From: Candidatus Pelagibacter communis
Lineage (GTDB): Bacteria; Pseudomonadota; Alphaproteobacteria; Pelagibacterales; Pelagibacteraceae
NCBI GenBank assembly: GCA_001180065.1
Contig: CVSM01000022.1
Location: 1-35,799 of the forward strand
Reading direction: 5' to 3'
DNA length: 35,799 nt
Part shown: one piece after another, positions 8,493 to 18,594 of the stretch
Layout of the letters: each line of letters begins with the position of its first letter
How positions within the stretch are numbered: position 1 is the stretch's first letter
Position numbers and translations under genes: made by a program
Notes under the pieces: generated by a model
Databases searched by the model: none
Told to the model about the DNA's origin: nothing
Seen by the model: only the letters and a program-made list of their open reading frames with translations

Positions 8493-8914
8493 TGATAAAA
8501 ATATATACTGATGGGTCATGTATTGGAAATCCAGGTAAAGGTGGTTGGGCAGCAATAATATTAAATGATGGAAAAAAAACTGAAATAAAAGGAAGTAAAA
8601 AAGATACTACAAACAATCAAATGGAATTATTAGCTCCTATAGAAGCTCTTAAAAAAATCCCAAAAGGAGGTAAGGTCCAAATTTTTACAGATTCTAAATA
8701 TGTGAAGTCTGGAATAACTGAGTGGATCCATAATTGGAAAAAAAATGGATGGAAAACTGTTAACAAAAAAGAAGTGAGTAATAAAGAACTTTGGACAGAA
8801 TTGGACCAACTAAATAGTGAATTTGAAATAAGTTGGAATTGGGTAAAAGCGCATTCAACAGATAAATTAAATAACGAAGTGGATTTACTTGCTAGAGATG
8901 CTGCAAATTTATAG
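8492..8914 (+). CDS. rnhA: Ribonuclease HI
   Basis: Degrades the RNA strand of RNA-DNA hybrids; 140 aa, close to E. coli's 155. The acidic catalytic set is complete: Asp7 in IYTDGSC, Glu45 in NNQMELLAP, Asp67 in FTDSKYV, and Asp131 in NNEVDLLARDAA, with the helper His121 in VKAHS. It starts in a TAATG junction with thrB. Its last sense codon TTA is, read on the other strand, the TAA stop of the convergent peroxiredoxin gene. Confidence 0.97.
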   Translation: MIKIYTDGSCIGNPGKGGWAAIILNDGKKTEIKGSKKDTTNNQMELLAPIEALKKIPKGGKVQIFTDSKYVKSGITEWIHNWKKNGWKTVNKKEVSNKELWTELDQLNSEFEISWNWVKAHSTDKLNNEVDLLARDAANL

Positions 8915-9397
8915 TAGATTGTTTAATAAGTTTTCTGCAGAAGTTAAGCCGCATTCTTTAGTCTCTTCTTCTTCATGAATTTTAACAATTGTAAAATTTT
9001 CAATAACCATCAAATAACGATTTGATCTAATTCCCATTCCTTTTGCATTCCGATCAACTTCTGCACCAATTAATTTTGTGAATGACAAATACGGATCAGA
9101 TAACATTTTTATTTTATCTCCAGTATTATTAATCTCTCCCCAACCGTTCATTACATAAGGATCATTTACCGATAAACAAAATATATGTTCTATTCCTTTT
9201 GCTTTGATTTTATCTGCATATGCCACAAAACCTGGTAGGTGAAGTTTGGAGCAAGTTGATGTAAACGCCCCAGGTAAACCAAACAAAACAATTTTTCCTT
9301 TACCTATGATTTCTCTTAAGTTACTTTTTTGAGGCTCTCCGTCAACCAGTTGAAAAATCTCGGTATCTGGTATTTGATCATTTATTTTAAGTTTCAT
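8909..9397 (-). CDS. Peroxiredoxin, Prx5/AhpE-like
   Basis: Thiol peroxidase of the Prx5 subfamily, 162 aa, likely reducing H2O2 and organic peroxides in the cytoplasm. The peroxidatic cysteine is Cys49 in GLPGAFTSTCSKLHLPGF, matching the family motif PGAFTPTCS with one Pro-to-Ser change. A later cysteine in KECGLTSAENLL near the C-terminus could resolve the disulphide, though this is uncertain. The ATG overlaps the thrC stop (ATGA), so it is the last gene of the oxidase-thrC run. It is convergent with rnhA and overlaps it by 6 bp. Confidence 0.93.
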   Translation of the reverse strand: MKLKINDQIPDTEIFQLVDGEPQKSNLREIIGKGKIVLFGLPGAFTSTCSKLHLPGFVAYADKIKAKGIEHIFCLSVNDPYVMNGWGEINNTGDKIKMLSDPYLSFTKLIGAEVDRNAKGMGIRSNRYLMVIENFTIVKIHEEEETKECGLTSAENLLNNLL

Positions 9398-10767
9398 ATG
9401 GAGTTCATTACGTATTTTTTAACTTTTTCAATATCATTTGAAAGAAGTTCAAATTTTTCTTTTCTATCATTAACATATTTAAGACTTTCTGGTAAATTTT
9501 CAGTTTTTGATATTGCATCTTCTATTGCTTTTGGAAACTTACATGGGTGTGCAGTTGATAATACAATACAATTTTTTTCCAACCCTAATTTTCTAACAGC
9601 GCCAATAGCTACTGCTGTATGTGGATCAACTACCATCTGATGCTCATCATTAATTGTCTTTATCATTTCAACAGTTTCATTTTCATCAAGCATCTCGGAT
9701 ACAAAATTTTTTTTTATTTTATCTAAATCGTTTTTATCAATTTTATAAGTATTATTTTTTATCTCAGCCATTACATCTTTTGTAACTTCTGAGTTACAAT
9801 CTTTTACATCATATAAAAGCCTTTCAAAATTACTTGCTATTTGTATATCCATACTTGGAGTATTTGTTTCCTCAACTTTCTTTTGACTATAATCACCACC
9901 AGATATAGCTCTGTGCAGTATGTCATTTTTATTTGTAGCTACGATTAGTTTATCAATTGGAAGACCTAGTTTTTTTGCTAAATAACCTGCGTAAATATCA
10001 CCAAAGTTTCCTGTCGGAACAGAAAAGGATAGATGTTGACCATTTCCAACTTTAAAGTAAGCGTAAAAATAATACACTGATTGAGCAACTATTCTTGCCC
10101 AATTAATTGAATTTACACCCGACATATTAATTGTTTTAGAAAATTTTTCGTCATTAAACATCGCTTTTACTAAATTTTGGCAATCATCAAAATTACCCTC
10201 CACCGCAATATTAAATACATTGCTCTCTTCATGTATTGTCATTAGCCTTCTTTGCACAGGTGAAATTTTATTATTGGGGTGTAAGACAAAAACATTTAAA
10301 TTATTTTTTCCCTTTAAAGCATCTATAGCAGCTGCACCTGTATCGCCTGAAGTTGCAACTATTATATTGATTTTTTTTTGATCACGGCCTAAATGGTATT
10401 GATAAAAATTACCTATCAGTTGCATTGCGATATCTTTAAAAGCAAGTGTAGGCCCGTGAAATAGTTCTAATACTTTAAGATCTCCTAGATTTGAGATTTT
10501 AACAACATCGTCAGATCTGAAATTTGAATATGATTTTGAAATTATAGAGATAAGGTCTTCTTTAGACATAAAATCTCCTATAAATGGATAAATTATTTCA
10601 GCTGCTAAATCATTATAGCTAAGGTTTTGTAATTTATCTAATTCATCTTTTTTAAATTGTTTAATTGATTTAGGAATAAATAGCCCTCCATCATCTGCCA
10701 AACCTTTGAGGAAAACATCCTTAAAAGTGAAATTTTTCTGGTTGTTTCTTGTGCTTATATATTTCAT
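9394..10767 (-). CDS. thrC: Threonine synthase
   Basis: PLP enzyme converting O-phosphohomoserine to threonine; 457 aa, the long form found in proteobacteria and yeast. The PLP lysine is Lys111 in HGPTLAFKDIAMQL. The phosphate-binding loop is in ATSGDTGAAAIDALKG, and SVPTGNFGDIYAGY is also conserved. Its start directly follows the surf1 stop on the minus strand. It works after ThrB, which is encoded less than 3 kb away in the opposite direction, so the two threonine genes are not in one transcript. Confidence 0.96.
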   Translation of the reverse strand: MKYISTRNNQKNFTFKDVFLKGLADDGGLFIPKSIKQFKKDELDKLQNLSYNDLAAEIIYPFIGDFMSKEDLISIISKSYSNFRSDDVVKISNLGDLKVLELFHGPTLAFKDIAMQLIGNFYQYHLGRDQKKINIIVATSGDTGAAAIDALKGKNNLNVFVLHPNNKISPVQRRLMTIHEESNVFNIAVEGNFDDCQNLVKAMFNDEKFSKTINMSGVNSINWARIVAQSVYYFYAYFKVGNGQHLSFSVPTGNFGDIYAGYLAKKLGLPIDKLIVATNKNDILHRAISGGDYSQKKVEETNTPSMDIQIASNFERLLYDVKDCNSEVTKDVMAEIKNNTYKIDKNDLDKIKKNFVSEMLDENETVEMIKTINDEHQMVVDPHTAVAIGAVRKLGLEKNCIVLSTAHPCKFPKAIEDAISKTENLPESLKYVNDRKEKFELLSNDIEKVKKYVMNSI

Positions 10768-11421
10768 TTAATAATTCTTTTTTCTAAAATATAGATATAG
10801 CAAAAGAATTGAAATCGCTAATGAAAACCATGTCATTGCGTATTTTTTATGATTATTAGAAATATTAGCTGTAATTTTTTTTGGTATAGGAAATTGATAA
10901 TTTCCATCTAAATAAATTATATATTTAGAAAATTCTTTACCTGTAAATTGCAAAATATCTTCTCTGTTTAAACTGAACCAGTAATTTTCTTCAATATCAT
11001 TTTCTGGTTTAAAAATATTTTTTCTTCCCTGGGTTTTGAGAGTTCCAGTTATATCATTTTGATCAAATATATTTATTTCTGAAGTATCTTTTTTTTCAAA
11101 TGGTATCCAACCTCGATTAATTAAATAATTTTCATTATCAATCAAAATTGGATTAATAACCTCAAATCCTGGAGTACCAGAATCATTTAAATTATACAAA
11201 TAAATTTGTTTTTCAAAATCAATAGTGCCTGATGTTTTAATTCTTAAAAAATTTTCTCTATTTGATTTAGAAAGTTCTACTGGAGGATTTCTTAATGAGT
11301 TTTCAATTTCCAAAATAAGGTTATTTTTCCAATTTAATCTGATTATTTGCCAGCTCCCCAATGCAATAAAAACAAATATAAAGAATATTATAAAAACAGA
11401 AAATAAGAACTTATGTTTCAA
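10768..11421 (-). CDS. SURF1-family cytochrome oxidase assembly protein
   Basis: Membrane protein that helps insert heme a during assembly of subunit I; 217 aa. It has the family layout of one N-terminal helix running into GSWQIIRLNWK, a periplasmic domain with NRGWIPFEKK, and a C-terminal helix (WFSLAISILLLYLYF). No in-frame ATG exists near the N-terminus: between the in-frame TAA of ctaE and the domain the only usual initiator is TTG at 11421. I therefore take a TTG start. It follows ctaE by 9 bp and abuts thrC. Confidence 0.9.
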   Translation of the reverse strand: MKHKFLFSVFIIFFIFVFIALGSWQIIRLNWKNNLILEIENSLRNPPVELSKSNRENFLRIKTSGTIDFEKQIYLYNLNDSGTPGFEVINPILIDNENYLINRGWIPFEKKDTSEINIFDQNDITGTLKTQGRKNIFKPENDIEENYWFSLNREDILQFTGKEFSKYIIYLDGNYQFPIPKKITANISNNHKKYAMTWFSLAISILLLYLYFRKKNY

Positions 11422-11430
11422 AGACTTAAA

Positions 11431-12219
11431 TTAACTTCCCCAGATATATATTGCTGCAAATAAGAATAGCCACACAACATCCACAAAGTGCCAATACCAA
11501 GCTGCAGCTTCAAAACCAAAATGATGATCTTTATTAAAGTGACCTAATTTTCCTCGCCATAAACATACCGCTAAAAAAATTGTACCTACTATTACATGAA
11601 AACCATGAAATCCTGTTGCCATGTAAAATACTGATCCATATATATGGTCAGAAAATGCAAATGTTGCATGATGATATTCGTAAGCTTGTAAAGCTGTAAA
11701 ACAAACTCCAAGAATTACAGTTAAGATTAAACCATTAATGAAACTCTTCCTATCATCCTCTAAAAGAGCATGATGAGACCAAGTAACAGTTGTTCCCGAC
11801 AATAACAGCACTAATGTATTAATTAACGGTATGTCCCAAGGGTCAAAAGTTACTATATCTTTTGGTGGCCATACGTTTCCCACAAATTCATTTGGAAAAA
11901 GACTTACATCAAAATAAGCCCAAAACCATGCAACAAAAAACATAACTTCTGATGCAATAAATAGTGTCATTCCATAACGATGATGTATTTGAACAACTGG
12001 GGTATGATGACCTTGATGCTCAGCTTCAATCACAACATCTCTAAACCACATGTAGGCTCCGTAAATTAATAGAGCCAAACCTAAATACATTCCCCATGAT
12101 ACATCTGAATGCATATAATAAACTGCTCCCAAAGCTAACACTAAGCATGAAAAAGAAGTATAAATTGGCCAAGGGCTTGGGTCTACAAGGTGATAATCGT
12201 GTTTTTTTTCAGCTGACAT
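11431..12219 (-). CDS. ctaE: Cytochrome c oxidase subunit III
   Basis: Third core subunit of the aa3-type oxidase, 262 aa with seven predicted membrane helices. Recognisable parts include the N-terminal HDYHLVDPSPWPIYTS, the segment TLFIASEVMFFVAWFWAYFD, and the last helix near WYWHFVDVVWLFLFAAIYIWG. The subunit binds no metal but stabilises the enzyme and its proton uptake. It lies between ctaG (8 bp upstream) and surf1 (9 bp downstream), as in other alphaproteobacteria. Confidence 0.96.
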   Translation of the reverse strand: MSAEKKHDYHLVDPSPWPIYTSFSCLVLALGAVYYMHSDVSWGMYLGLALLIYGAYMWFRDVVIEAEHQGHHTPVVQIHHRYGMTLFIASEVMFFVAWFWAYFDVSLFPNEFVGNVWPPKDIVTFDPWDIPLINTLVLLLSGTTVTWSHHALLEDDRKSFINGLILTVILGVCFTALQAYEYHHATFAFSDHIYGSVFYMATGFHGFHVIVGTIFLAVCLWRGKLGHFNKDHHFGFEAAAWYWHFVDVVWLFLFAAIYIWGS

Positions 12220-12227
12220 TTTCCGGA

Positions 12228-12761
12228 TTATGATTGTTTATAGTAATCTGTCGAGAAAAAAGTATACGACATAGTTACATCTTCTAAATTTTTTACAGCA
12301 GGGTCATTGACCATTTCGGGGTCTAGATAAAAAGTCATAACATAACTTGCTTTTTCACCAGCTTTTAACTCCTGTTTTTCAAAACAAAAACAACCTAATT
12401 TACTATAATATTTACCAAAGCTAGCAGGTGAAACATTAAAACTCGCTACTCCAGCTGTTGGCTCATTACTATAATTTGTTACTTCAAACTCTATTTTATT
12501 AACTTGACCAACTTTTACATCAATAACATTTGATTTAGCTTTAAAATCCCATGGTAAGTTATTTACATTAGTATCAAATCTTACGCTGACTACTTTATCT
12601 AAAACTATTTTTGGGGCATTGTTCGAGACTTGAGTGGTTCCTCCAAAGCCAGTAACTCTACAAAAAAGATCATACAAAGGCACTGCTGCATAAGACAAGC
12701 CTAGCATTAAAACAAAAATACCTGCCAAGACTATTGGTGTTAATTTTTTCCTTTCAATCAT
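12228..12761 (-). CDS. ctaG: Cytochrome c oxidase assembly protein CtaG/Cox11 (CuB insertion)
   Basis: Membrane-anchored copper chaperone that delivers CuB to subunit I; 177 aa. One N-terminal helix (about residues 8-28) is followed by PLYDLFCRVTGFGG, with a membrane-proximal cysteine at residue 34. The copper-binding pair lies in LGCFCFEKQ (Cys124 and Cys126). The rest is an Ig-like periplasmic domain ending in MSYTFFSTD. Its ATG overlaps the stop of the 41-aa upstream ORF in an ATGA junction. Confidence 0.96.
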   Translation of the reverse strand: MIERKKLTPIVLAGIFVLMLGLSYAAVPLYDLFCRVTGFGGTTQVSNNAPKIVLDKVVSVRFDTNVNNLPWDFKAKSNVIDVKVGQVNKIEFEVTNYSNEPTAGVASFNVSPASFGKYYSKLGCFCFEKQELKAGEKASYVMTFYLDPEMVNDPAVKNLEDVTMSYTFFSTDYYKQS

Positions 12762-12883
12762 ATAGCTCTATCAAATACTCCTGTATTATATAAAGTAAAA
12801 AAGAAAAGAAAAATCATAAAAGCAATGATTGCTAATGCCGTAATAATATTTTTTCTTTTTGTTTTTTTATTAGGTGTTATCAT
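12758..12883 (-). CDS. Small single-helix membrane protein between ctaB and ctaG (coxF position)
   Basis: A 41-aa ORF starting at the ATG complementary to 12881-12883. It has a basic N-terminus (MITPNKKTKRKN), one hydrophobic helix of about 20 residues (IITALAIIAFMIFLFFF), and a short tail ending GVFDRAI. Its ATG overlaps the ctaB stop and its stop overlaps the ctaG start, both as ATGA. This tight coupling in a streamlined genome argues that it is translated. Many alphaproteobacteria carry a small ORF here, sometimes called coxF. I infer a role in oxidase assembly; the sequence itself shows no motif. Confidence 0.75.
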   Translation of the reverse strand: MITPNKKTKRKNIITALAIIAFMIFLFFFTLYNTGVFDRAI

Positions 12884-13791
12884 AATATTTTATCTATCAG
12901 AAAAAGAACAAAAATTAAAAATAAATAAAGTATTGAATATCCAAATATAGATTTAGCCTTTTTTGAATCAAACTTATTTTTCTTATAATTATATAGTTCA
13001 TAGCATAAAAAGTTGTAATAAAACGTTAATAATAATGATGGGATTAAAAAAGTTAATCCAACAAAATTTATTAAATAAGGAAAAATAATGACTGGGAGCA
13101 TTAACAAAGAATAAATAAATATGTTTATTTTTGTACTCTCAACTCCATTTGTTAAAGGGAGCATTGGTATATTTGCTTTTTTATAATCATCAGATTTATA
13201 CAAACTCAATGCCCAAAAATGTGAAGGCGTCCAAAAAAAAATAATTAAAAAAAAAGCTAGTGGTTCAATTGAAATTGATCCAGTTGCAATTGTCCATCCA
13301 ATTACAGGAGGAAATGCGCCAGCAGCTCCACCAATTACAATGTTTTGTGGTGTTCGTCTTTTCAGCCAAATTGTATAAACAAAAACATAAAACAAAATTG
13401 TTAAAAGTAATATTGCAGCTGAAATTCTATTTGTAAAATAATCTAACGCTACCACTGAAACAATCGATAAAGTAAATCCAAAAATAAAGGCTTGATTTCT
13501 ATTAACTTTTCCTGTTGGTATAGGCCTCAAACAAGTTCTGGTCATTAAAGCATCAAGATCAGATTCATACCACATATTTAATGCTCCAGCTGCACCAGCC
13601 CCTAATGATACCAATAAAATTCCGATAATAGCTTCCTTTGTTGAAACAAGATTTGGCGCAGTTAACAAACCGACTGCACATGTAAAAATTACCAAAGACA
13701 TAACTCTTGGCTTCATTAATTTGAATAACTCAGATAAATTAAATAAATCTTCTTGTGACAGATTTCTTTTTTTTAACTTAAAATTATCCAT
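12880..13791 (-). CDS. ctaB: Protoheme IX farnesyltransferase (heme O synthase)
   Basis: UbiA-family membrane prenyltransferase that adds farnesyl to heme b, giving heme o, the precursor of heme a for this oxidase; 303 aa with about nine helices. The first Asp-rich motif is in ALNMWYESDLDALMTRT (Asp78, Asp80), followed by CLRPIPTGKV. A second conserved region is FFWTPSHFWALSLYKSDDY. It follows ctaD by 20 bp. The downstream small ORF overlaps its stop codon. Confidence 0.95.
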   Translation of the reverse strand: MDNFKLKKRNLSQEDLFNLSELFKLMKPRVMSLVIFTCAVGLLTAPNLVSTKEAIIGILLVSLGAGAAGALNMWYESDLDALMTRTCLRPIPTGKVNRNQAFIFGFTLSIVSVVALDYFTNRISAAILLLTILFYVFVYTIWLKRRTPQNIVIGGAAGAFPPVIGWTIATGSISIEPLAFFLIIFFWTPSHFWALSLYKSDDYKKANIPMLPLTNGVESTKINIFIYSLLMLPVIIFPYLINFVGLTFLIPSLLLTFYYNFLCYELYNYKKNKFDSKKAKSIFGYSILYLFLIFVLFLIDKIL

Positions 13792-13811
13792 TTATTTTTT
13801 TTGCTTTTATT

Positions 13812-15449
<1,638 letters not shown>

Positions 15450-16262
15450 TTATTTACTCGCTACTTTAAGTTTATCATTTTCAATTTCTTCTTTTGCAAA
15501 TTTCACTCGTGCTTCAGATAACCACTGTTGATAATCTTTCTCACTAACTACTTTTACAGCAATTGGCATAAAAGCATGTTTTATACCACAAAGCTCAGAG
15601 CATTGACCATAGTAAGTGCCAACTTTTTCTGCTTTAAACCAAGTTTCATTTATTCTTCCAGGCACTGCATCTCTTTTAACTCCAAAAGAGGGTAAAGCCC
15701 ATGCATGTAATACATCGTTAGCAGTAATTAAAACCTTTACGACTTTTCCAACCGGAACAACGACTTCGTTATCAACAGCGAGCAATCTTGGTTGATTAGC
15801 TTTTAAATCTTTTTCCTCAATCATATAAGACTCAAAAATTAAATTTTCATCAGGGTATTCATAGCCCCAATACCACTGATAACCGATTGCTTTTATTGTT
15901 AAATCCGCCTTTGGTATTGCATCTTGTTTATATAAAATTTTAAATGAAGGAACTGCAATTACGATTAAAATTAAACATGGTATTAGTGTCCATAAAACTT
16001 CAACTGCAACGTTGTGAGTTCTTTTAGATGGATTTGGGTTAGCTGAAGCTCTAAATCTTACACACGCGTATAACATTAAAAATAAAACAAACACACTTAT
16101 TGCTATTATTATTGGTAATAAAAGGTAATCATGAAAAGCAACTATCTCTCTCATTGACTCTGAGGCAGCTTTTTGAAAACCTAACTGCCAGTCAACGGGT
16201 TGATTAGCAAAAGCTTTTTGTGATACGAAAAGCGATATAAATATAAATAAAAATTTTTTCAT
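15450..16262 (-). CDS. ctaC: Cytochrome c oxidase subunit II (CuA)
   Basis: Electron-entry subunit, 270 aa. It has a signal peptide (MKKFLFIFISLFVSQKAFA), two membrane helices (about 48-70 and 90-108), and a periplasmic cupredoxin domain. The CuA ligands are His186, Cys221, Glu223, Cys225, His229 and Met232, most of them within YYGQCSELCGIKHAFM. The aromatic patch YQWYWGYEYP, where cytochrome c electrons enter, is intact. It is the first gene of the oxidase run. The 59 bp upstream of it presumably hold the promoter, but I cannot define it. Confidence 0.97.
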   Translation of the reverse strand: MKKFLFIFISLFVSQKAFANQPVDWQLGFQKAASESMREIVAFHDYLLLPIIIAISVFVLFLMLYACVRFRASANPNPSKRTHNVAVEVLWTLIPCLILIVIAVPSFKILYKQDAIPKADLTIKAIGYQWYWGYEYPDENLIFESYMIEEKDLKANQPRLLAVDNEVVVPVGKVVKVLITANDVLHAWALPSFGVKRDAVPGRINETWFKAEKVGTYYGQCSELCGIKHAFMPIAVKVVSEKDYQQWLSEARVKFAKEEIENDKLKVASK

Positions 16263-16321
16263 TTTAATAGCTATATAAAGCTCTTTTATAAAAATTACAC
16301 TTTAGTTTTCGCGACAATTTA

Positions 16322-17023
16322 TCAATTAATCACATAATTTACGATCGAAATTGCAGATATGACTGCAGTTTCTGACCTTAAAATATTCTCATTAATCTTA
16401 ACCGATTGAACGCCCTTAAAAGAGAGAATCTTCTCTCTTTCAGTCTCTGAAAAATCTCCCTCTGGACCTATAATTATACAAACAGGCTTATCTGTAAATT
16501 TTGATTTATCAACTTTTTTGATATTTGAATTTAAATCTGCAAAAATTAAATTCATGGAATTTTTTTTTAAAAAATCATTTAAATTTTGAGCAAATTCAAT
16601 TACTGGTATATTGATACGGTTAGATTGTTCACTAGCTTCAATTACAATTTTTTCTAAGCGATCTTTATTAATTTTTCTTACAACTGTTCTATCAAATATA
16701 ATTGGTAAAAATTTTGTAACTCCAAGCTCTGTTGCTTTTTGCAGCATGAAATTCTGATAATTTGATTTTATAGGAGAAAAAGCTAACCATAATTCTTTAG
16801 CGATCTCTTTTTGTCTTAGTTGTTTTATTATTTTAAATTCGATAGTGTTTTTAGATATTCCTAAAATTTTTGCTTCCCACTCTCCTTCTGAGTTAAATAA
16901 AGAAAAAACCTCATTTTCTTTAATTCTCATTACTGTGTTCAAATAATGTGATTGATCTTTATCAAGTTTATCAATCATGTTTGCTGATAAAGTATTTGAA
17001 AAAAATAATCTAATATTACTCAT
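16322..17023 (-). CDS. rsmE: 16S rRNA (uracil1498-N3)-methyltransferase
   Basis: SPOUT-class RNA methyltransferase, 233 aa. The trefoil-knot SAM-binding motifs are IIIGPEGDFSETE (about 183-195) and ILRSETAVISAIS (about 214-226). The N-terminal PUA-like domain has HYLNTVMR and the middle has LQKATELGVTKFLP. It lies 59 bp upstream of ctaC on the same strand and is divergent from the haloacid dehalogenase gene with 17 bp between start codons. Confidence 0.94.
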   Translation of the reverse strand: MSNIRLFFSNTLSANMIDKLDKDQSHYLNTVMRIKENEVFSLFNSEGEWEAKILGISKNTIEFKIIKQLRQKEIAKELWLAFSPIKSNYQNFMLQKATELGVTKFLPIIFDRTVVRKINKDRLEKIVIEASEQSNRINIPVIEFAQNLNDFLKKNSMNLIFADLNSNIKKVDKSKFTDKPVCIIIGPEGDFSETEREKILSFKGVQSVKINENILRSETAVISAISIVNYVIN

Positions 17024-17040
17024 TTGTGTTAAGTTAATTT

Positions 17041-17703
17041 ATGAAAAATATTAAAGCAATAATTTTTGATGCATATGGCACATTATTTGATGTCAATTCA
17101 GCTGCTGAAAAATGTAAAGATAAGATTGGAGCTAAGTGGGAAGGTTTCTCAAATTTTTGGAGAACAACTCAGCTAGAATACACTTGGCTTAGAAGCCTTA
17201 TGGGAAGGCACAAGGATTTTTGGCAAATTACTGAGGATAGTTTAGATAAATCAATGAAGACTTTTAATATCGATGCCTCAATGAAAAATGAATTATTGAA
17301 TTTATATAAAGTTCTTTCACCTTTTAAAGAAGTTCCAGAAACTCTTAAAAAATTAAAAGAAAAGAATTTTAAATTAGCTATACTTTCAAACGGTACCCCT
17401 TCACTTCTAGCTCAGTTAGTAAAAAGTAATAACATAGATAATTTATTTGATGATTTATTTTCAATTGAAGAAGTTGGGATTTATAAACCAGATACTAAAG
17501 TTTACGATCTACCAATAAAAAAATATAAGATTGAAAAAAATCAGGTTGCATTCTTAAGTGCAAATACCTGGGATGTTTCTGGTGGAGGAAATTATGGTTA
17601 TCAATCTATTTGGGTAAATCGAAATAATAATATTTTTGACATTCTTGACTATAAACCTATTAATCAAATTAAAAATTTGAGTGAAATTATAAACTTAATT
17701 TGA
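17041..17703 (+). CDS. L-2-haloacid dehalogenase (HAD type II)
   Basis: Hydrolytic dehalogenase that would convert L-2-haloacids to D-2-hydroxyacids; 220 aa. All nine residues I recall as essential in Pseudomonas L-DEX YL are present with small offsets: Asp10 (nucleophile), Thr14, Arg41, Ser116, Lys149, Tyr155, Ser173, Asn175 and Asp178. Pocket residues Tyr12, Leu45, Phe60 and Trp177 also match. Motifs are FDAYGTLFDVNS, QLEYTWLRSLMG, LSNGT and SANTWDVSGG. This supports a true dehalogenase over a general HAD phosphatase, though the substrate is not shown. It precedes a pirin gene by 51 bp. Confidence 0.88.
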   Translation: MKNIKAIIFDAYGTLFDVNSAAEKCKDKIGAKWEGFSNFWRTTQLEYTWLRSLMGRHKDFWQITEDSLDKSMKTFNIDASMKNELLNLYKVLSPFKEVPETLKKLKEKNFKLAILSNGTPSLLAQLVKSNNIDNLFDDLFSIEEVGIYKPDTKVYDLPIKKYKIEKNQVAFLSANTWDVSGGGNYGYQSIWVNRNNNIFDILDYKPINQIKNLSEIINLI

Positions 17704-17754
17704 AAAATAAAAAAATAATATTGAAAATCAAAATATAAAGATTATTAAAGATAA

Positions 17755-18591
17755 ATGAAAAATATTGAAGTAAGTAAAATTATTGACCCCATTCCAGCCT
17801 CTGATGGAGCAGGAGTAAAATTAAAAAGAAGTATTGGTGTTGAACCAAATTATTTTGATCCTTTTTTGATGTTAGATGAATTTGGTTCTGAAAATAGCGA
17901 TGATTATGTTGCTGGTTTTCCACCGCATCCTCACAGAGGAATTGAAACAGTTACTTATATGCTTGCAGGCGACTTTGAGCATGAGGACAGCACTGGCGGA
18001 AAAGGAAGGATGACTGCTGGTGATGTTCAGTGGATGAAAACAGGAAGTGGAATTATTCACTCTGAAATGCCAGCAATGAAAGAGGGTAAACTTCATGGAT
18101 TTCAATTATGGATTAACATGCCTGCAAAATTAAAGATGAGTAAACCAGAATATATTTATATTGATGCAGATAAAATGAGTCTTCATAAAGATAATGACAA
18201 AAAAATTAAAGTTATTGCAGGTAAGTTTAAAGAAGCAGAAGGACCAGTTAAAGGGCATAATGTTGAACCAATTTATTTTGATGTTGAATTAAAAAAGAAT
18301 AAAGAATTTAATTTTAATCTACCCTCAACACATAATACATTTGTCTACTTAATAAAGGGTGAAATAAAGATTGGTGAAAAGAAACATGAAAAAGTTAAAG
18401 ATAGCACTTTAATCTTACTCTCAAGAGGTGAGAGTTTAAATATTAAAGCACAATCTAATGCGAAGTTCTTAGTTATATCAGGGAAACCTTTAAATGAAGA
18501 GATAGCCAGAGGTGGACCATTTGTAATGAATACTAAAGCAGAGATCTTACAAGCTGTTCAAGATTATCATAATGGTACATTTGTAAAATAA
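17755..18591 (+). CDS. Pirin family protein
   Basis: Double cupin protein, 278 aa. The N-terminal cupin has the metal ligands His58 and His60 in PPHPHRGIETVTYML and His102 and Glu104 in GIIHSEMPA, matching those of human pirin. The C-terminal cupin starts near residue 160. It ends with RGGPFVMNTKAEI, also typical of pirins. Bacterial relatives include quercetin 2,3-dioxygenases and proteins of unknown role, so a precise reaction cannot be assigned. It is 3 bp upstream of a quinone oxidoreductase gene, so the two are probably co-transcribed. Confidence 0.93.
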   Translation: MKNIEVSKIIDPIPASDGAGVKLKRSIGVEPNYFDPFLMLDEFGSENSDDYVAGFPPHPHRGIETVTYMLAGDFEHEDSTGGKGRMTAGDVQWMKTGSGIIHSEMPAMKEGKLHGFQLWINMPAKLKMSKPEYIYIDADKMSLHKDNDKKIKVIAGKFKEAEGPVKGHNVEPIYFDVELKKNKEFNFNLPSTHNTFVYLIKGEIKIGEKKHEKVKDSTLILLSRGESLNIKAQSNAKFLVISGKPLNEEIARGGPFVMNTKAEILQAVQDYHNGTFVK

Positions 18592-18594
18592 ATT

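Noticed and set aside
16263-16321. Promoter upstream of ctaC
   Set aside because: A TTGTCG element is visible on the minus strand, but the nearest TATAAA is 21 bases away. No pair has good spacing, so I do not list it.
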